15,937 bases of DNA, taken from positions 1 to 15,937 of the forward strand of contig CAJXEG010000010.1 of the NCBI GenBank assembly GCA_913052425.1, read 5' to 3'. The notes under the pieces are model-generated. The model saw only the letters and a list, made by a program, of their open reading frames with translations, ran no database searches and was not told where the DNA came from. The position numbers and the translations under genes were made by a program. Below, one piece after another: positions 8,823 to 15,740 of the stretch (position 1 is the stretch's first letter; the number at the start of each line of letters is the position of its first letter). The stretch comes from an uncultured Flavobacteriaceae bacterium. Its GTDB lineage: Bacteria; Bacteroidota; Bacteroidia; Flavobacteriales; Flavobacteriaceae.

Positions 8823-8888
8823 CAAAGTTTATTTCTTTTTTATGTTACTTTAACTTTTGGCGGTGTATTTTTAACAAAATCAATTTCT

Positions 8889-9866
8889 ATGAATCTTTTC
8901 AGGGCCTATCAACAAGTATTTGAGTCTGCACTTGAAGATTTCAATCAAGACCAATCTCCCCAAAACCTCTACCTACCCATGCAATATCTGCTGGATTTGG
9001 GCGGAAAGAGAATACGACCTTTTTTGACCTTGATGGCAGGAGGTGCATATGGCGTTAGTGTAAAAGAGGCCTTAGGCGCGGCAATGGCAGTGGAGGTATT
9101 TCACAATTTCACCCTAATGCACGATGATATCATGGACAAGGCGACTTTGCGCAGGGGAAAGACCACAGTACACGAAAAATGGGATGTCAATACCGCCATC
9201 TTATCCGGCGATGCCATGTTGATCAAAGCCTACCAATGTCTGGAAACATATCAGATCGATGTCTTTCAACAATTGACCCGTTTGTTGAGTAAAACCGCCA
9301 TTGAAGTTTGTGAGGGCCAGCAATACGATATGGATTTTGAAACCCGACCCAATACCTCTGAGGAAGAATACATCGAAATGATCCGACTGAAAACAGCAGT
9401 TTTGGTGGGTTGTGCGCTACAAATGGGTGCCATCATTGGCAAGGCGAGCGAGGAGGATCAACAGGCCATTTATGACTTTGGTATCCAACTGGGCTTGGCT
9501 TTTCAATTGCAAGACGACTATCTGGACACTTTTGGTGATCAAGAAACCTTTGGAAAAAAAATAGGGGGAGACATCCTCGAGGATAAAAAAACCATTCTTT
9601 ATCATTTAGCGATCAAGGCAGGAAGGGAAGACGACAGACAGTTATTAAAATCCCTTTTGGGAGGAAATGATCCTATTGATGATGCGGAAAAAATAAATAA
9701 GGTAAAATCTTTATTCGATTCTACATCGGCGCAGTCTGCCACCCGAGATTTGATTCAATACCATTCGGATTTGGCAGACACCGAATTGGAGAAACTCACC
9801 ATCAGTGAAGATCAAAAAAATCGTTTTCGTGAGCTTAAAGGTTGGTTGATGCAACGCACTTACTAG
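8889..9866 (+). CDS. Polyprenyl synthetase family protein (GGPP/FPP synthase type)
   Basis: A 325-residue trans-isoprenyl diphosphate synthase that condenses isopentenyl diphosphate with allylic diphosphates using Mg2+. It shows GGKRIRP (38-44), the first aspartate-rich motif DDIMD (79-83) followed by RRGKTTVHEKW, the conserved Lys-Thr (168-169), the second aspartate-rich motif DDYLD (209-213), and GKKIGGDILEDKKT (222-235). The chain-length region before the first motif has Phe at -5 and Thr at -4, which suits a C15-C20 product. Its lycopene-cyclase neighbour favours GGPP (CrtE role), but an IspA-like role is possible. The frame is open upstream to 8571, but the family N-terminus begins at the ATG at 8889; the extension would overlap the TetR gene. 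The stop overlaps that of the convergent cyclase. Confidence 0.93.
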   Translation: MNLFRAYQQVFESALEDFNQDQSPQNLYLPMQYLLDLGGKRIRPFLTLMAGGAYGVSVKEALGAAMAVEVFHNFTLMHDDIMDKATLRRGKTTVHEKWDVNTAILSGDAMLIKAYQCLETYQIDVFQQLTRLLSKTAIEVCEGQQYDMDFETRPNTSEEEYIEMIRLKTAVLVGCALQMGAIIGKASEEDQQAIYDFGIQLGLAFQLQDDYLDTFGDQETFGKKIGGDILEDKKTILYHLAIKAGREDDRQLLKSLLGGNDPIDDAEKINKVKSLFDSTSAQSATRDLIQYHSDLADTELEKLTISEDQKNRFRELKGWLMQRTY

Positions 9867-10996
9867 AAAATTCTTTTCCAAAGGGCATTGACAAATTGCC
9901 TCACGTTAAAAGACCGCATGATTTGAAATTCTTGCCACAGTGAACTTTTTTCGTCTAAGAATCTGAAGATCACTTCTGGTGAATTTTTTTTAAACATCCT
10001 TTTGAATAGGTCGGCTCCGTGGGCATTGTCTTTGGCCAATACGTCTATAAAAAGCAGGTCGTAAAACCAAAATCGATCTCTTTTACCAAATCGAGAAAGG
10101 GGCTGTCCTTTTTTGAGGAATTCCACCAGTTCCTTTGTCTTTTCGTTGATGCGCTGGAAGGTATACCCGGTGCTGGGTTTTGTCCAACCTCCGGCCGTGC
10201 CGATATGCAATATTTTTGAGCTATTTTTCAGATCAAAACGATAACAAGTCATTGGTATTTTACCCTCTTCTTCCTCGATGATCTCATAACCTCCTGTGGG
10301 CAGTTCCTTTAGAAAAGCCGCTATGGCATCCAAATACTCTATTCTTTCCAAAACATTTTCAGAAAAAAGGGTGTATTCCAACAAAGCTTTATTAGACCCC
10401 AAGGGCAGGACATACATAAACCTCGTATTTCCTTTTTGGGGTACGTTAAAGTTCATAAACTCAATTCTACCCGGATCAAAACAGGGATTTTGAGTTTGCA
10501 CCACCTGCCCCACAAAATGTTGCAACAAAACAGGGTGTTTTTTTTGTTGGGTTATGCTTTTGGGATTGTAAATACTCGAAAAAACCAGATCACCGTGATA
10601 GGATTGTACCTCGGTAGTTACCAGATTTTCATCGATACTGCTCACCTTTGCTTTAATTTGGGTAAGTTGATCGAATTTCGCCAGCTTATTGTTCATTGAT
10701 TTGTAAAAATCAAGACTTCGGATCATCTTATAACGAAAGGGTTGAAGGGAAAAGTCCAGTTCGAAAGCATCGGCACTGAAATAGGCCTGATCCCAAGATT
10801 TATGAACCAATTCTTCCAAATCTCCTTCACCCGACTCCCAAAAGCACCAGGTACGGTCGTTGGTGTTTTTGATGTCTTTTTCGATCAACAATATGGATCG
10901 ATCTTTAAAATACGCGTCATTACATATCCTGTATGCCAAAAGCAAGCCCGATGCTCCCCCTCCACAAATAATATAGTCGTAATGATTTTTACTCAT
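9863..10996 (-). CDS. crtY: Lycopene cyclase (CrtY-type)
   Basis: A 377-residue flavoprotein of the CrtY/CrtL lycopene cyclase family. It should close the ends of lycopene to beta-ionone rings at the inner membrane. Seen in the sequence: an N-terminal dinucleotide fold YDYIICGGGASGLLLAYRI (about 6-23) with GGGASG at 12-17; the family signature DRTWCFWE (47-54); QHFVGQVV (159-166); MYVLPLGSNKALLEYTLFS (194-212), matching the stretch that carries an active-site acidic residue in the family; and GTAGGWTKPSTGYTFQRI (266-283), typical of the C-terminal FAD-binding region. The gene converges on the polyprenyl synthase gene, so precursor supply and cyclization are physically paired but transcribed from opposite sides. 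Phytoene synthase, desaturase and hydroxylase genes are not in this window. Confidence 0.92.
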   Translation of the reverse strand: MSKNHYDYIICGGGASGLLLAYRICNDAYFKDRSILLIEKDIKNTNDRTWCFWESGEGDLEELVHKSWDQAYFSADAFELDFSLQPFRYKMIRSLDFYKSMNNKLAKFDQLTQIKAKVSSIDENLVTTEVQSYHGDLVFSSIYNPKSITQQKKHPVLLQHFVGQVVQTQNPCFDPGRIEFMNFNVPQKGNTRFMYVLPLGSNKALLEYTLFSENVLERIEYLDAIAAFLKELPTGGYEIIEEEEGKIPMTCYRFDLKNSSKILHIGTAGGWTKPSTGYTFQRINEKTKELVEFLKKGQPLSRFGKRDRFWFYDLLFIDVLAKDNAHGADLFKRMFKKNSPEVIFRFLDEKSSLWQEFQIMRSFNVRQFVNALWKRIF

Positions 10997-11003
10997 CGCA
11001 CCT

Positions 11004-11011
11004 CAAAATTA
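11004..11011 (-). promoter_or_regulatory. Possible -7 element upstream of crtY
   Basis: On the minus strand the sequence reads TAATTTTG, a match to TAnnTTTG, ending 7 bases before the crtY ATG. No TTTG sits at the 18-base spacing seen for the two better promoters. The leader would be nearly absent. Weak prediction. Confidence 0.3.
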
Positions 11012-11052
11012 GTCAATCCCCACAACAGTCAGTAAAATTACTTAGTTTTATA

Positions 11053-11060
11053 TATATTTG
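11053..11060 (+). promoter_or_regulatory. -7 element (TATATTTG) of the ZIP transporter gene
   Basis: TATATTTG matches the Bacteroidota TAnnTTTG consensus and lies 21 bases before the ATG of the ZIP transporter, an ordinary distance. No clear TTTG is present about 18 bases upstream. The same octamer precedes the Fe-S carrier gene at the right end of the window. Confidence 0.5.
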
Positions 11061-11081
11061 TCGCCGATTTAACCCGCTGTT

Positions 11082-11897
11082 ATGGACGTTATCATTGAAT
11101 TTTTTTCGAATATAAGTCCTGTCAAAGGTGCATTTTATGCAACCGTATTTACTTGGTTGTTGACGGCATTTGGCGCCTCCTTTGTTTTTTTGTTCAAAAC
11201 CATGCACCGTGGATTTTTAGACGGTATGCTCGGTTTTACCGGAGGGGTAATGGTCGCGGCCAGTTTTTGGAGCCTATTGGCACCTGGCATAGATATGTCA
11301 CCCGGAGAGGGCTTTGTCAAGGTCATTCCTGCTGCCATTGGTTTTGGTTTGGGAGCCCTTTTCATTTTTGGATTGGACAAAATATTACCTCACATTCATA
11401 TTAACTTTAAAGACTCTGAGGGGATCAAGACCCCATGGCACAAAACCACATTGCTGGTATTGGCCATTACCATGCACAATATTCCCGAGGGACTGGCAGT
11501 GGGCGTACTTTTTGGCGGAGTGGCTGCCGGAATTCCAGAAGCTTCGATTGGAGGAGCCGTTGCTTTGGCCATGGGAATTGGCATTCAAAACTTTCCCGAA
11601 GGAATTGCAGTTTCGATGCCTTTGAGAAGGCAAGGGGTTAGTAAATTCAGAAGTTTTTGGTACGGTCAGTTGTCTGCCATTGTCGAACCCATAGCGGCAG
11701 TATTGGGGGCTGTAGCGGTAACTTTTTTCACTCCGATTTTACCTTATGCTTTGGCTTTTGCCGCAGGGGCCATGATTTTTGTAGTCGTAGAAGAGGTCAT
11801 CCCCGAAACCCAGTTGGACAAGTATACCGATGTCGCCACTCTTGGATTTATTGGTGGCTTTATTGTGATGATGACCTTGGATGTGGCCTTAGGCTGA
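11082..11897 (+). CDS. ZIP-family metal transporter (GufA/ZupT-like)
   Basis: A 271-residue inner-membrane divalent-metal transporter, probably for zinc and possibly other ions. About eight hydrophobic helices are visible. The two metal-binding signatures are MHNIPEGLAVGV (131-142, TM4) and IQNFPEGIAVSMP (168-180, TM5). Later come the conserved SAIVEPIAAVLG (198-209) and FVVVEEVIPE (233-242). A His-containing cytoplasmic loop (about 101-120, PHIHINF and WHK) precedes TM4. The pattern is that of the GufA subfamily. The ATG at 11082 follows a TATATTTG element. The gene ends inside the last codons of thiL on the other strand (9-base overlap). The family is certain; ion preference and the direction of physiological transport are inferred from the family. 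Confidence 0.94.
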   Translation: MDVIIEFFSNISPVKGAFYATVFTWLLTAFGASFVFLFKTMHRGFLDGMLGFTGGVMVAASFWSLLAPGIDMSPGEGFVKVIPAAIGFGLGALFIFGLDKILPHIHINFKDSEGIKTPWHKTTLLVLAITMHNIPEGLAVGVLFGGVAAGIPEASIGGAVALAMGIGIQNFPEGIAVSMPLRRQGVSKFRSFWYGQLSAIVEPIAAVLGAVAVTFFTPILPYALAFAAGAMIFVVVEEVIPETQLDKYTDVATLGFIGGFIVMMTLDVALG

Positions 11898-12941
11898 TTC
11901 GTCTTTGTTGAAATTCTTCCAGCCTTGTGCTTCTAATGGAATGGATTGTCCCAGTCCTGTAATCATATTACAAACTTCTTTTTGATCTGTAAAATGACCA
12001 ATGGGGGTCAACAAAGGATGTCCTTTGATTTTTTCGTAATCCTCAGTTTTGATGGCCATCAACAATTCGTAGTCTTCTCCGCCATTGAGGAGGGCCGTGC
12101 TGCTGTTGATTTTGAACTCTTCTGTCGTACCAGAGGTTTGGGGATCGGCGGGTAGTTTTTCCTCGTAAACGGCACAACCCACTCCCGAGCCCTTACAGAG
12201 GTGAAATATTTCTGAAGAAAGCCCATCGCTGATGTCTATCATGGCATTGGGGACGATGTCCACTTCCTCCAAAAGTTCTATGATGTCCTTTCTTGCTTCC
12301 GGTTTCAATTGCCTTTCTACACAATAGGAATAAAGGGCCAGATCCGGTTGGTTGTTGGGGTTCACTTTAAAAACTTCCTTTTCGCGTTCCAATACTTGCA
12401 GACCCATATAGGCTCCGCCCAAGTCGCCACTCACCACGAGTAAGTCGTTGGGTTTTGCTCCCGAACGGTAAGTGATTTTTTCCTTTTGGGCTTGCCCCAT
12501 TGCCGTAACCGAAATGATCAGTCCTGTGGTGCTGCTCGAAGTATCTCCCCCTACCAAATCGACCTTGTAATTTTTACAAGCCAATTCAATACCCGCATAC
12601 AATTCCTCTAAAGCTTCCAAGGGAAAACGATTGGATACTGCAATAGAGACCATTATTTGAGTGGGGTGCGCATTCATTGCATATACATCCGAAAGGTTGA
12701 CCATAACAGATTTATAGCCCAAATGCTTCAATGGAACATAGGACAAATCAAAATGAATGCCTTCGATCATCAGATCAGTGGTCACTACTGTTTGTCCTTC
12801 TGTAAAGTTCATCACCGCGGCATCGTCCCCGATACCCTTGTGTGTGGAGGGATGAATCAAAGGAAAGGTTTTTGTCAAATGGTCGATCAGACCAAATTCT
12901 CCCAATTCAGAAAGGGGGGTGGTGTTTTTATTTTCAAACAT
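11889..12941 (-). CDS. thiL: Thiamine-monophosphate kinase
   Basis: A 350-residue cytoplasmic ATP-dependent kinase of the PurM/ThiL superfamily. It phosphorylates thiamine monophosphate to thiamine diphosphate, the last step of cofactor synthesis. Motifs in order: GIGDDAAV (36-43), TTDLMIEGIHFD (54-65), NLSDVYAM (82-89), VGGDTSSS (130-137), VSGDLGGAYMGLQ (170-182), MIDISDGLSSEI (234-245) and NGGEDYELL (286-294). These Asp-rich loops bind Mg2+ and ATP in the family. Length matches homologues of about 320-350 residues. It is a single gene here: no other thiamine gene is nearby, and no TPP riboswitch is visible in the 88-base gap upstream. It converges on the ZIP gene and diverges from the lipoprotein pair. 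Confidence 0.97.
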   Translation of the reverse strand: MFENKNTTPLSELGEFGLIDHLTKTFPLIHPSTHKGIGDDAAVMNFTEGQTVVTTDLMIEGIHFDLSYVPLKHLGYKSVMVNLSDVYAMNAHPTQIMVSIAVSNRFPLEALEELYAGIELACKNYKVDLVGGDTSSSTTGLIISVTAMGQAQKEKITYRSGAKPNDLLVVSGDLGGAYMGLQVLEREKEVFKVNPNNQPDLALYSYCVERQLKPEARKDIIELLEEVDIVPNAMIDISDGLSSEIFHLCKGSGVGCAVYEEKLPADPQTSGTTEEFKINSSTALLNGGEDYELLMAIKTEDYEKIKGHPLLTPIGHFTDQKEVCNMITGLGQSIPLEAQGWKNFNKDESA

Positions 12942-12999
12942 TTGCTAAAATTACTAAGATTTCGAACAAACTGTTTAGTAGTTATTGATTTTAGATAAA

Positions 13000-13015
13000 T
13001 ATGTCTATAAACATA
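13000..13015. promoter_or_regulatory. Imperfect palindrome upstream of the lipoprotein pair
   Basis: TATGTCTATAAACATA pairs at 7 of 8 positions with its own reverse complement. It lies 14 bases before the ATG of the first lipoprotein gene, in the 88-base divergent region with thiL. It could be an operator or lie over the start of transcription. No clean TAnnTTTG is seen on the plus strand here. The AT content makes chance plausible. Confidence 0.25.
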
Positions 13016-13029
13016 CCTAAATTAGATCT

Positions 13030-14295
13030 ATGAATTTTAGGTTGCTTTCTGTTTTGTTGTCTTTTACGCTGGTTTTTACCTCCTGCCAAAAGGATTCAGA
13101 CTCCAATGACGATCAACTTATTGACCCCAATGGATCAGTGGATAACGGCAGGGATAATGATCAGGACAATGAAGAAATTGGAACGCCATGCAAAAACGGA
13201 TATGCAGGTAAATACCCTTGCAAAGGTTACGATTTGTTAGCACAGATCAACCTTTCCTCATTTGAAAGTAATTGGGGTAATGACTGTTGGGGTTGGACCG
13301 ATCCCGACACTCAAAAAGAATATGTGCTGATGGGTTTAGATGATGGAACGGCATTTATTGACATCAGTGAACCCACGGATCCCATTTTGTTGGGAAAATT
13401 ACCCACCACAACAGAAACGAGTTCTTGGAGAGACATCAAGGTGCATGAAAATCACGCCTATATCGTTAGTGAGGCAGCAGAGCATGGGATTCAAGTTTTT
13501 GACCTCACCCGCTTGAGGGAGGCGGAACCCAAACAAAACTTCACCCCCGACAGGGTGCTTAAAACCGTCCCCACAGCACACAATATGGCCATCAACCCAG
13601 ATAGTGGCTACGGTTATGTATTGGGAACCAATAGAAGGGACGAATTTGCGGGAGGGGTACATTTCCTCGACCTTAACGACCCCAATAGCATTAGATTTGC
13701 AGGGGGCTATGGCAAAGGAGGATACAGCCACGACGCCCAAGTAGTCAATTATAAGGGGCCGGATCAGGACTATAGCGGAAAGGAAATTTTCTTGGGATCC
13801 AACGAAAGCAAACTGGTCATTGTGGATGTTACGGATAAGAAAAATCCAAAAAAAATCGCAGAACAGAGTTACCCAAACGTTTTCTATACTCATCAAGGTT
13901 GGTTTACCGAGGATCAGAAGTTTTTTATTTTGGGGGACGAATTGGACGAATCAAATATTGGTGGGAAAACCAGAACATTAGTTTTTGACCTCAGTGATCT
14001 GGACAAGCCCCTGCTTCACCATACTTATTTTGGCCCTACCGATGCCATAGATCACAACGGATACGTCAAAGGAGATCTGTTTTACTTGGCCAATTATTCG
14101 GCAGGTATTAGGCTAATATCCATCGATGATTTGAAAAATAAAAATATGACCGAAATCGGTTTTTTTGATACTTTTCCGGATCACAATTCCACCACTTTCA
14201 ACGGAGCTTGGAATGTCTATCCTTTTTTCGAAAGTGGAGTGATCGCCATCAGCGATATTAACAGTGGACTGTTCCTCATCAAAAAATCAGAATAA
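13030..14295 (+). CDS. Choice-of-anchor B family lipoprotein with LVIVD beta-propeller
   Basis: A 421-residue predicted lipoprotein. The signal peptide ends in a lipobox, VFTSC, with lipid cysteine C19. It is followed by QKDSD, close to the QKDDE-type export signal described for surface lipoproteins of Capnocytophaga, so surface exposure is likely. Residues 20-50 are an acidic Asp/Asn-rich linker. The rest fits a beta-propeller of LVIVD-like repeats (TAFIDISEPTDP, GIQVFDLTRL, LVIVDVTDKKNP, TLVFDLSDLDKP, IRLISIDDL), with a His at an equivalent place in five blades (184, 234, 288, 342, 385). The pattern matches 'choice-of-anchor B' proteins, whose function is not established. It is 2 bases from the next lipoprotein gene, so the two are probably co-translated. 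No catalytic activity is assigned. Confidence 0.85.
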   Translation: MNFRLLSVLLSFTLVFTSCQKDSDSNDDQLIDPNGSVDNGRDNDQDNEEIGTPCKNGYAGKYPCKGYDLLAQINLSSFESNWGNDCWGWTDPDTQKEYVLMGLDDGTAFIDISEPTDPILLGKLPTTTETSSWRDIKVHENHAYIVSEAAEHGIQVFDLTRLREAEPKQNFTPDRVLKTVPTAHNMAINPDSGYGYVLGTNRRDEFAGGVHFLDLNDPNSIRFAGGYGKGGYSHDAQVVNYKGPDQDYSGKEIFLGSNESKLVIVDVTDKKNPKKIAEQSYPNVFYTHQGWFTEDQKFFILGDELDESNIGGKTRTLVFDLSDLDKPLLHHTYFGPTDAIDHNGYVKGDLFYLANYSAGIRLISIDDLKNKNMTEIGFFDTFPDHNSTTFNGAWNVYPFFESGVIAISDINSGLFLIKKSE

Positions 14296-14297
14296 AA

Positions 14298-15641
14298 GTG
14301 TCTAAAAAAATCTTTCTCATCATTTTAATATTATTTATCTGGGGGTGTTTACCGGATACCGTTTCCAATAACCCCGCACCTCCCTTTTCGTTTTCAGGCA
14401 CTTTGATAGACGTCAAATTTTTTGGAGGAAGCGATGAGGAAGTCGCTAGGGAAATCATCGAACTCCAACAGGGCGGTTATGCCATGGTGGGCAGTACCAA
14501 AAGCACCGATGGAGATTTTAGTGATCGCTTGGGTAACGATTGGGACTTGTTCTTGATCAAAATGGATGAGCAGGGGGAGGTGACGTGGAAAAAAACATAT
14601 GGAGGCAGCGCAGACGATTTTGGTTTTTCTTTGGTGGAAACTTTGGCAGGAGGATTCGTCCTTATGGGTTATAGCAACAGTCAAGACGGAGATGTTCCCC
14701 CCACAAAGGGATACCACGACAATTGGATCATCAAGGTAGATGCAGCAGGAGCAGTAATTTGGAAAAAATCGTTTGGATATTCGGGTCATGACCATGCCTA
14801 CAATGTCATCCCTACCAGAGATGGAGGTTATTTTTTTAATGGTTTTTTGGATGTAACCGCTTCCAATGGAGCCGGAAGTTCGGGTAAATCCTCCCAAGCC
14901 AACCGACATGGAGTGGGGGAGTTCTGGTGTCATAAAATCGATGCTGATGGCAACATAGAGTGGCAAAGATATTTTGGAGGCACCAACAATGACCGATCTT
15001 ATGATGCCATCCAAACACAAGAAGGTAATTTTTTGGTCGTGGGCACCTCAGAAAGCGAGGATGTAGAAGTAAAAAATCCTAAGGGAAGTTATGATGTTTG
15101 GGTGGTTATGGTCTCCCCGTCGGGAGAGATGCTTTGGGAAAACTCCTATGGAGGAAGTTTGGTAGACGAAGCCTCTAGAGTAATTGAAGACTCCTATGGG
15201 AACTATAGAATCATAGGAAATACCCACAGCGAGGACATGGATGTAATTGACCCCAAAGGCTCGTCGGATGTATGGCAAATTACAATTGATAAATTCGGAG
15301 GATTGATCGGCAGTTACAATTTTGGGGGAAGTGAATTTGACCGAGGCACCTCCATCACCAAAGGACAATGGGGGTCGTTATTCATCACAGGTTACTCCCG
15401 AAGTTTTGATGGCGATATGGGCAGCAATAAGGGAGAAAATGATATATTTTTGATGTATTTGCCCGATGACGGCAGTGAATTGAAAACCATGACTTTGGGC
15501 GGAGAGAGACAAGATTTTGCTTATGACGTTTTGGTTCAAAGAAATGGTGGGGTAATTTTAGTCGGACAATCATTTAGTAAAAATCCTCCCTTTGATCAAA
15601 ACAAGGGAGAAAGCGATATTTTGGTGGCCCGTTGGCGTTAA
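14298..15641 (+). CDS. Lipoprotein with seven tandem ~58-residue repeats, predicted beta-propeller
   Basis: A 447-residue protein of unknown function. It begins with a GTG codon 2 bases after the preceding stop and has a lipoprotein signal (FIWGC, lipid cysteine C17). After a short Pro/Asn linker, residues 42-447 are seven repeats starting at F42, Y101, F159, F226, Y284, F342 and L400. The repeat consensus is aromatic-GGS, an acidic pair, a GGY/GNY turn with a hydrophobic strand, S-x-DGD, G-x-x-D, a W/F-rich strand, D-x-x-G and a final W strand. The strand before repeat 1 (TLIDVKF) resembles the last strand of each repeat, and repeat 7 lacks that strand, as in a circularly closed seven-blade propeller. 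Repeat 3 carries a Ser/Gly/Asn-rich insertion. After C17 the sequence is LPDTV, not a clear export signal. It probably acts with the upstream propeller lipoprotein. Confidence 0.8.
   Translation: MSKKIFLIILILFIWGCLPDTVSNNPAPPFSFSGTLIDVKFFGGSDEEVAREIIELQQGGYAMVGSTKSTDGDFSDRLGNDWDLFLIKMDEQGEVTWKKTYGGSADDFGFSLVETLAGGFVLMGYSNSQDGDVPPTKGYHDNWIIKVDAAGAVIWKKSFGYSGHDHAYNVIPTRDGGYFFNGFLDVTASNGAGSSGKSSQANRHGVGEFWCHKIDADGNIEWQRYFGGTNNDRSYDAIQTQEGNFLVVGTSESEDVEVKNPKGSYDVWVVMVSPSGEMLWENSYGGSLVDEASRVIEDSYGNYRIIGNTHSEDMDVIDPKGSSDVWQITIDKFGGLIGSYNFGGSEFDRGTSITKGQWGSLFITGYSRSFDGDMGSNKGENDIFLMYLPDDGSELKTMTLGGERQDFAYDVLVQRNGGVILVGQSFSKNPPFDQNKGESDILVARWR
14421..15638 (+). repeat. Seven tandem protein-coding repeats (~174 bp units)
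   Basis: The coding region contains seven in-frame units with protein periods of 59, 58, 67, 58, 58 and 58 residues, then a terminal unit of 48. The repeats are diverged at the DNA level, so this is an old protein repeat and not a recent tandem duplication. The longer third unit is due to an insertion around residues 187-206. Confidence 0.8.
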
Positions 15642-15704
15642 GAATTTTCGATTCAGCAATAGTCAGAATTGATAGTAAAAGCCCATTCTTTGTGTGAAAT
15701 ACGC

Positions 15705-15712
15705 TATATTTG
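15705..15712 (+). promoter_or_regulatory. -7 element (TATATTTG) of the Fe-S carrier gene
   Basis: TATATTTG matches TAnnTTTG and ends 28 bases before the ATG of the HesB/IscA gene. A TTTG at 15689-15692 is only 12 bases upstream, too close for the usual -33 site. The element lies in the 99-base gap after the repeat lipoprotein gene, so the Fe-S gene probably starts its own transcript. No strong terminator hairpin was seen in that gap. Confidence 0.5.
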
Positions 15713-15740
15713 TAACGATTTTAATTAAGAATTGTTTTAC

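Noticed and set aside
8772..8825. TTG-initiated 18-codon extension of the TetR gene
   Set aside because: It contains the operon promoter and candidate operator, and the ATG at 8771 gives the standard TetR N-terminus.
8851..8859. TAACTTTTG as promoter of the polyprenyl synthase
   Set aside because: It has three bases between TA and TTTG in place of two and no TTTG at the right distance upstream, so it does not meet the consensus.
8571..8888. N-terminal extension of the polyprenyl synthase frame
   Set aside because: It overlaps the TetR coding sequence and control region and has no family similarity; the normal family N-terminus begins at the ATG at 8889.
12942..13029. TPP riboswitch upstream of thiL
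   Set aside because: The gap is only 88 bases and lacks the conserved THI-box sequence; thiL stands alone here.
14394..15020. 208-codon open frame on the minus strand opposite the repeat lipoprotein gene
   Set aside because: Antisense to well-defined protein repeats; no family resemblance, signal or promoter.
15642..15740. Terminator or small RNA between the repeat lipoprotein and Fe-S carrier genes
   Set aside because: No GC-rich stem followed by a T-run is present; only weak short repeats and the promoter element were seen.
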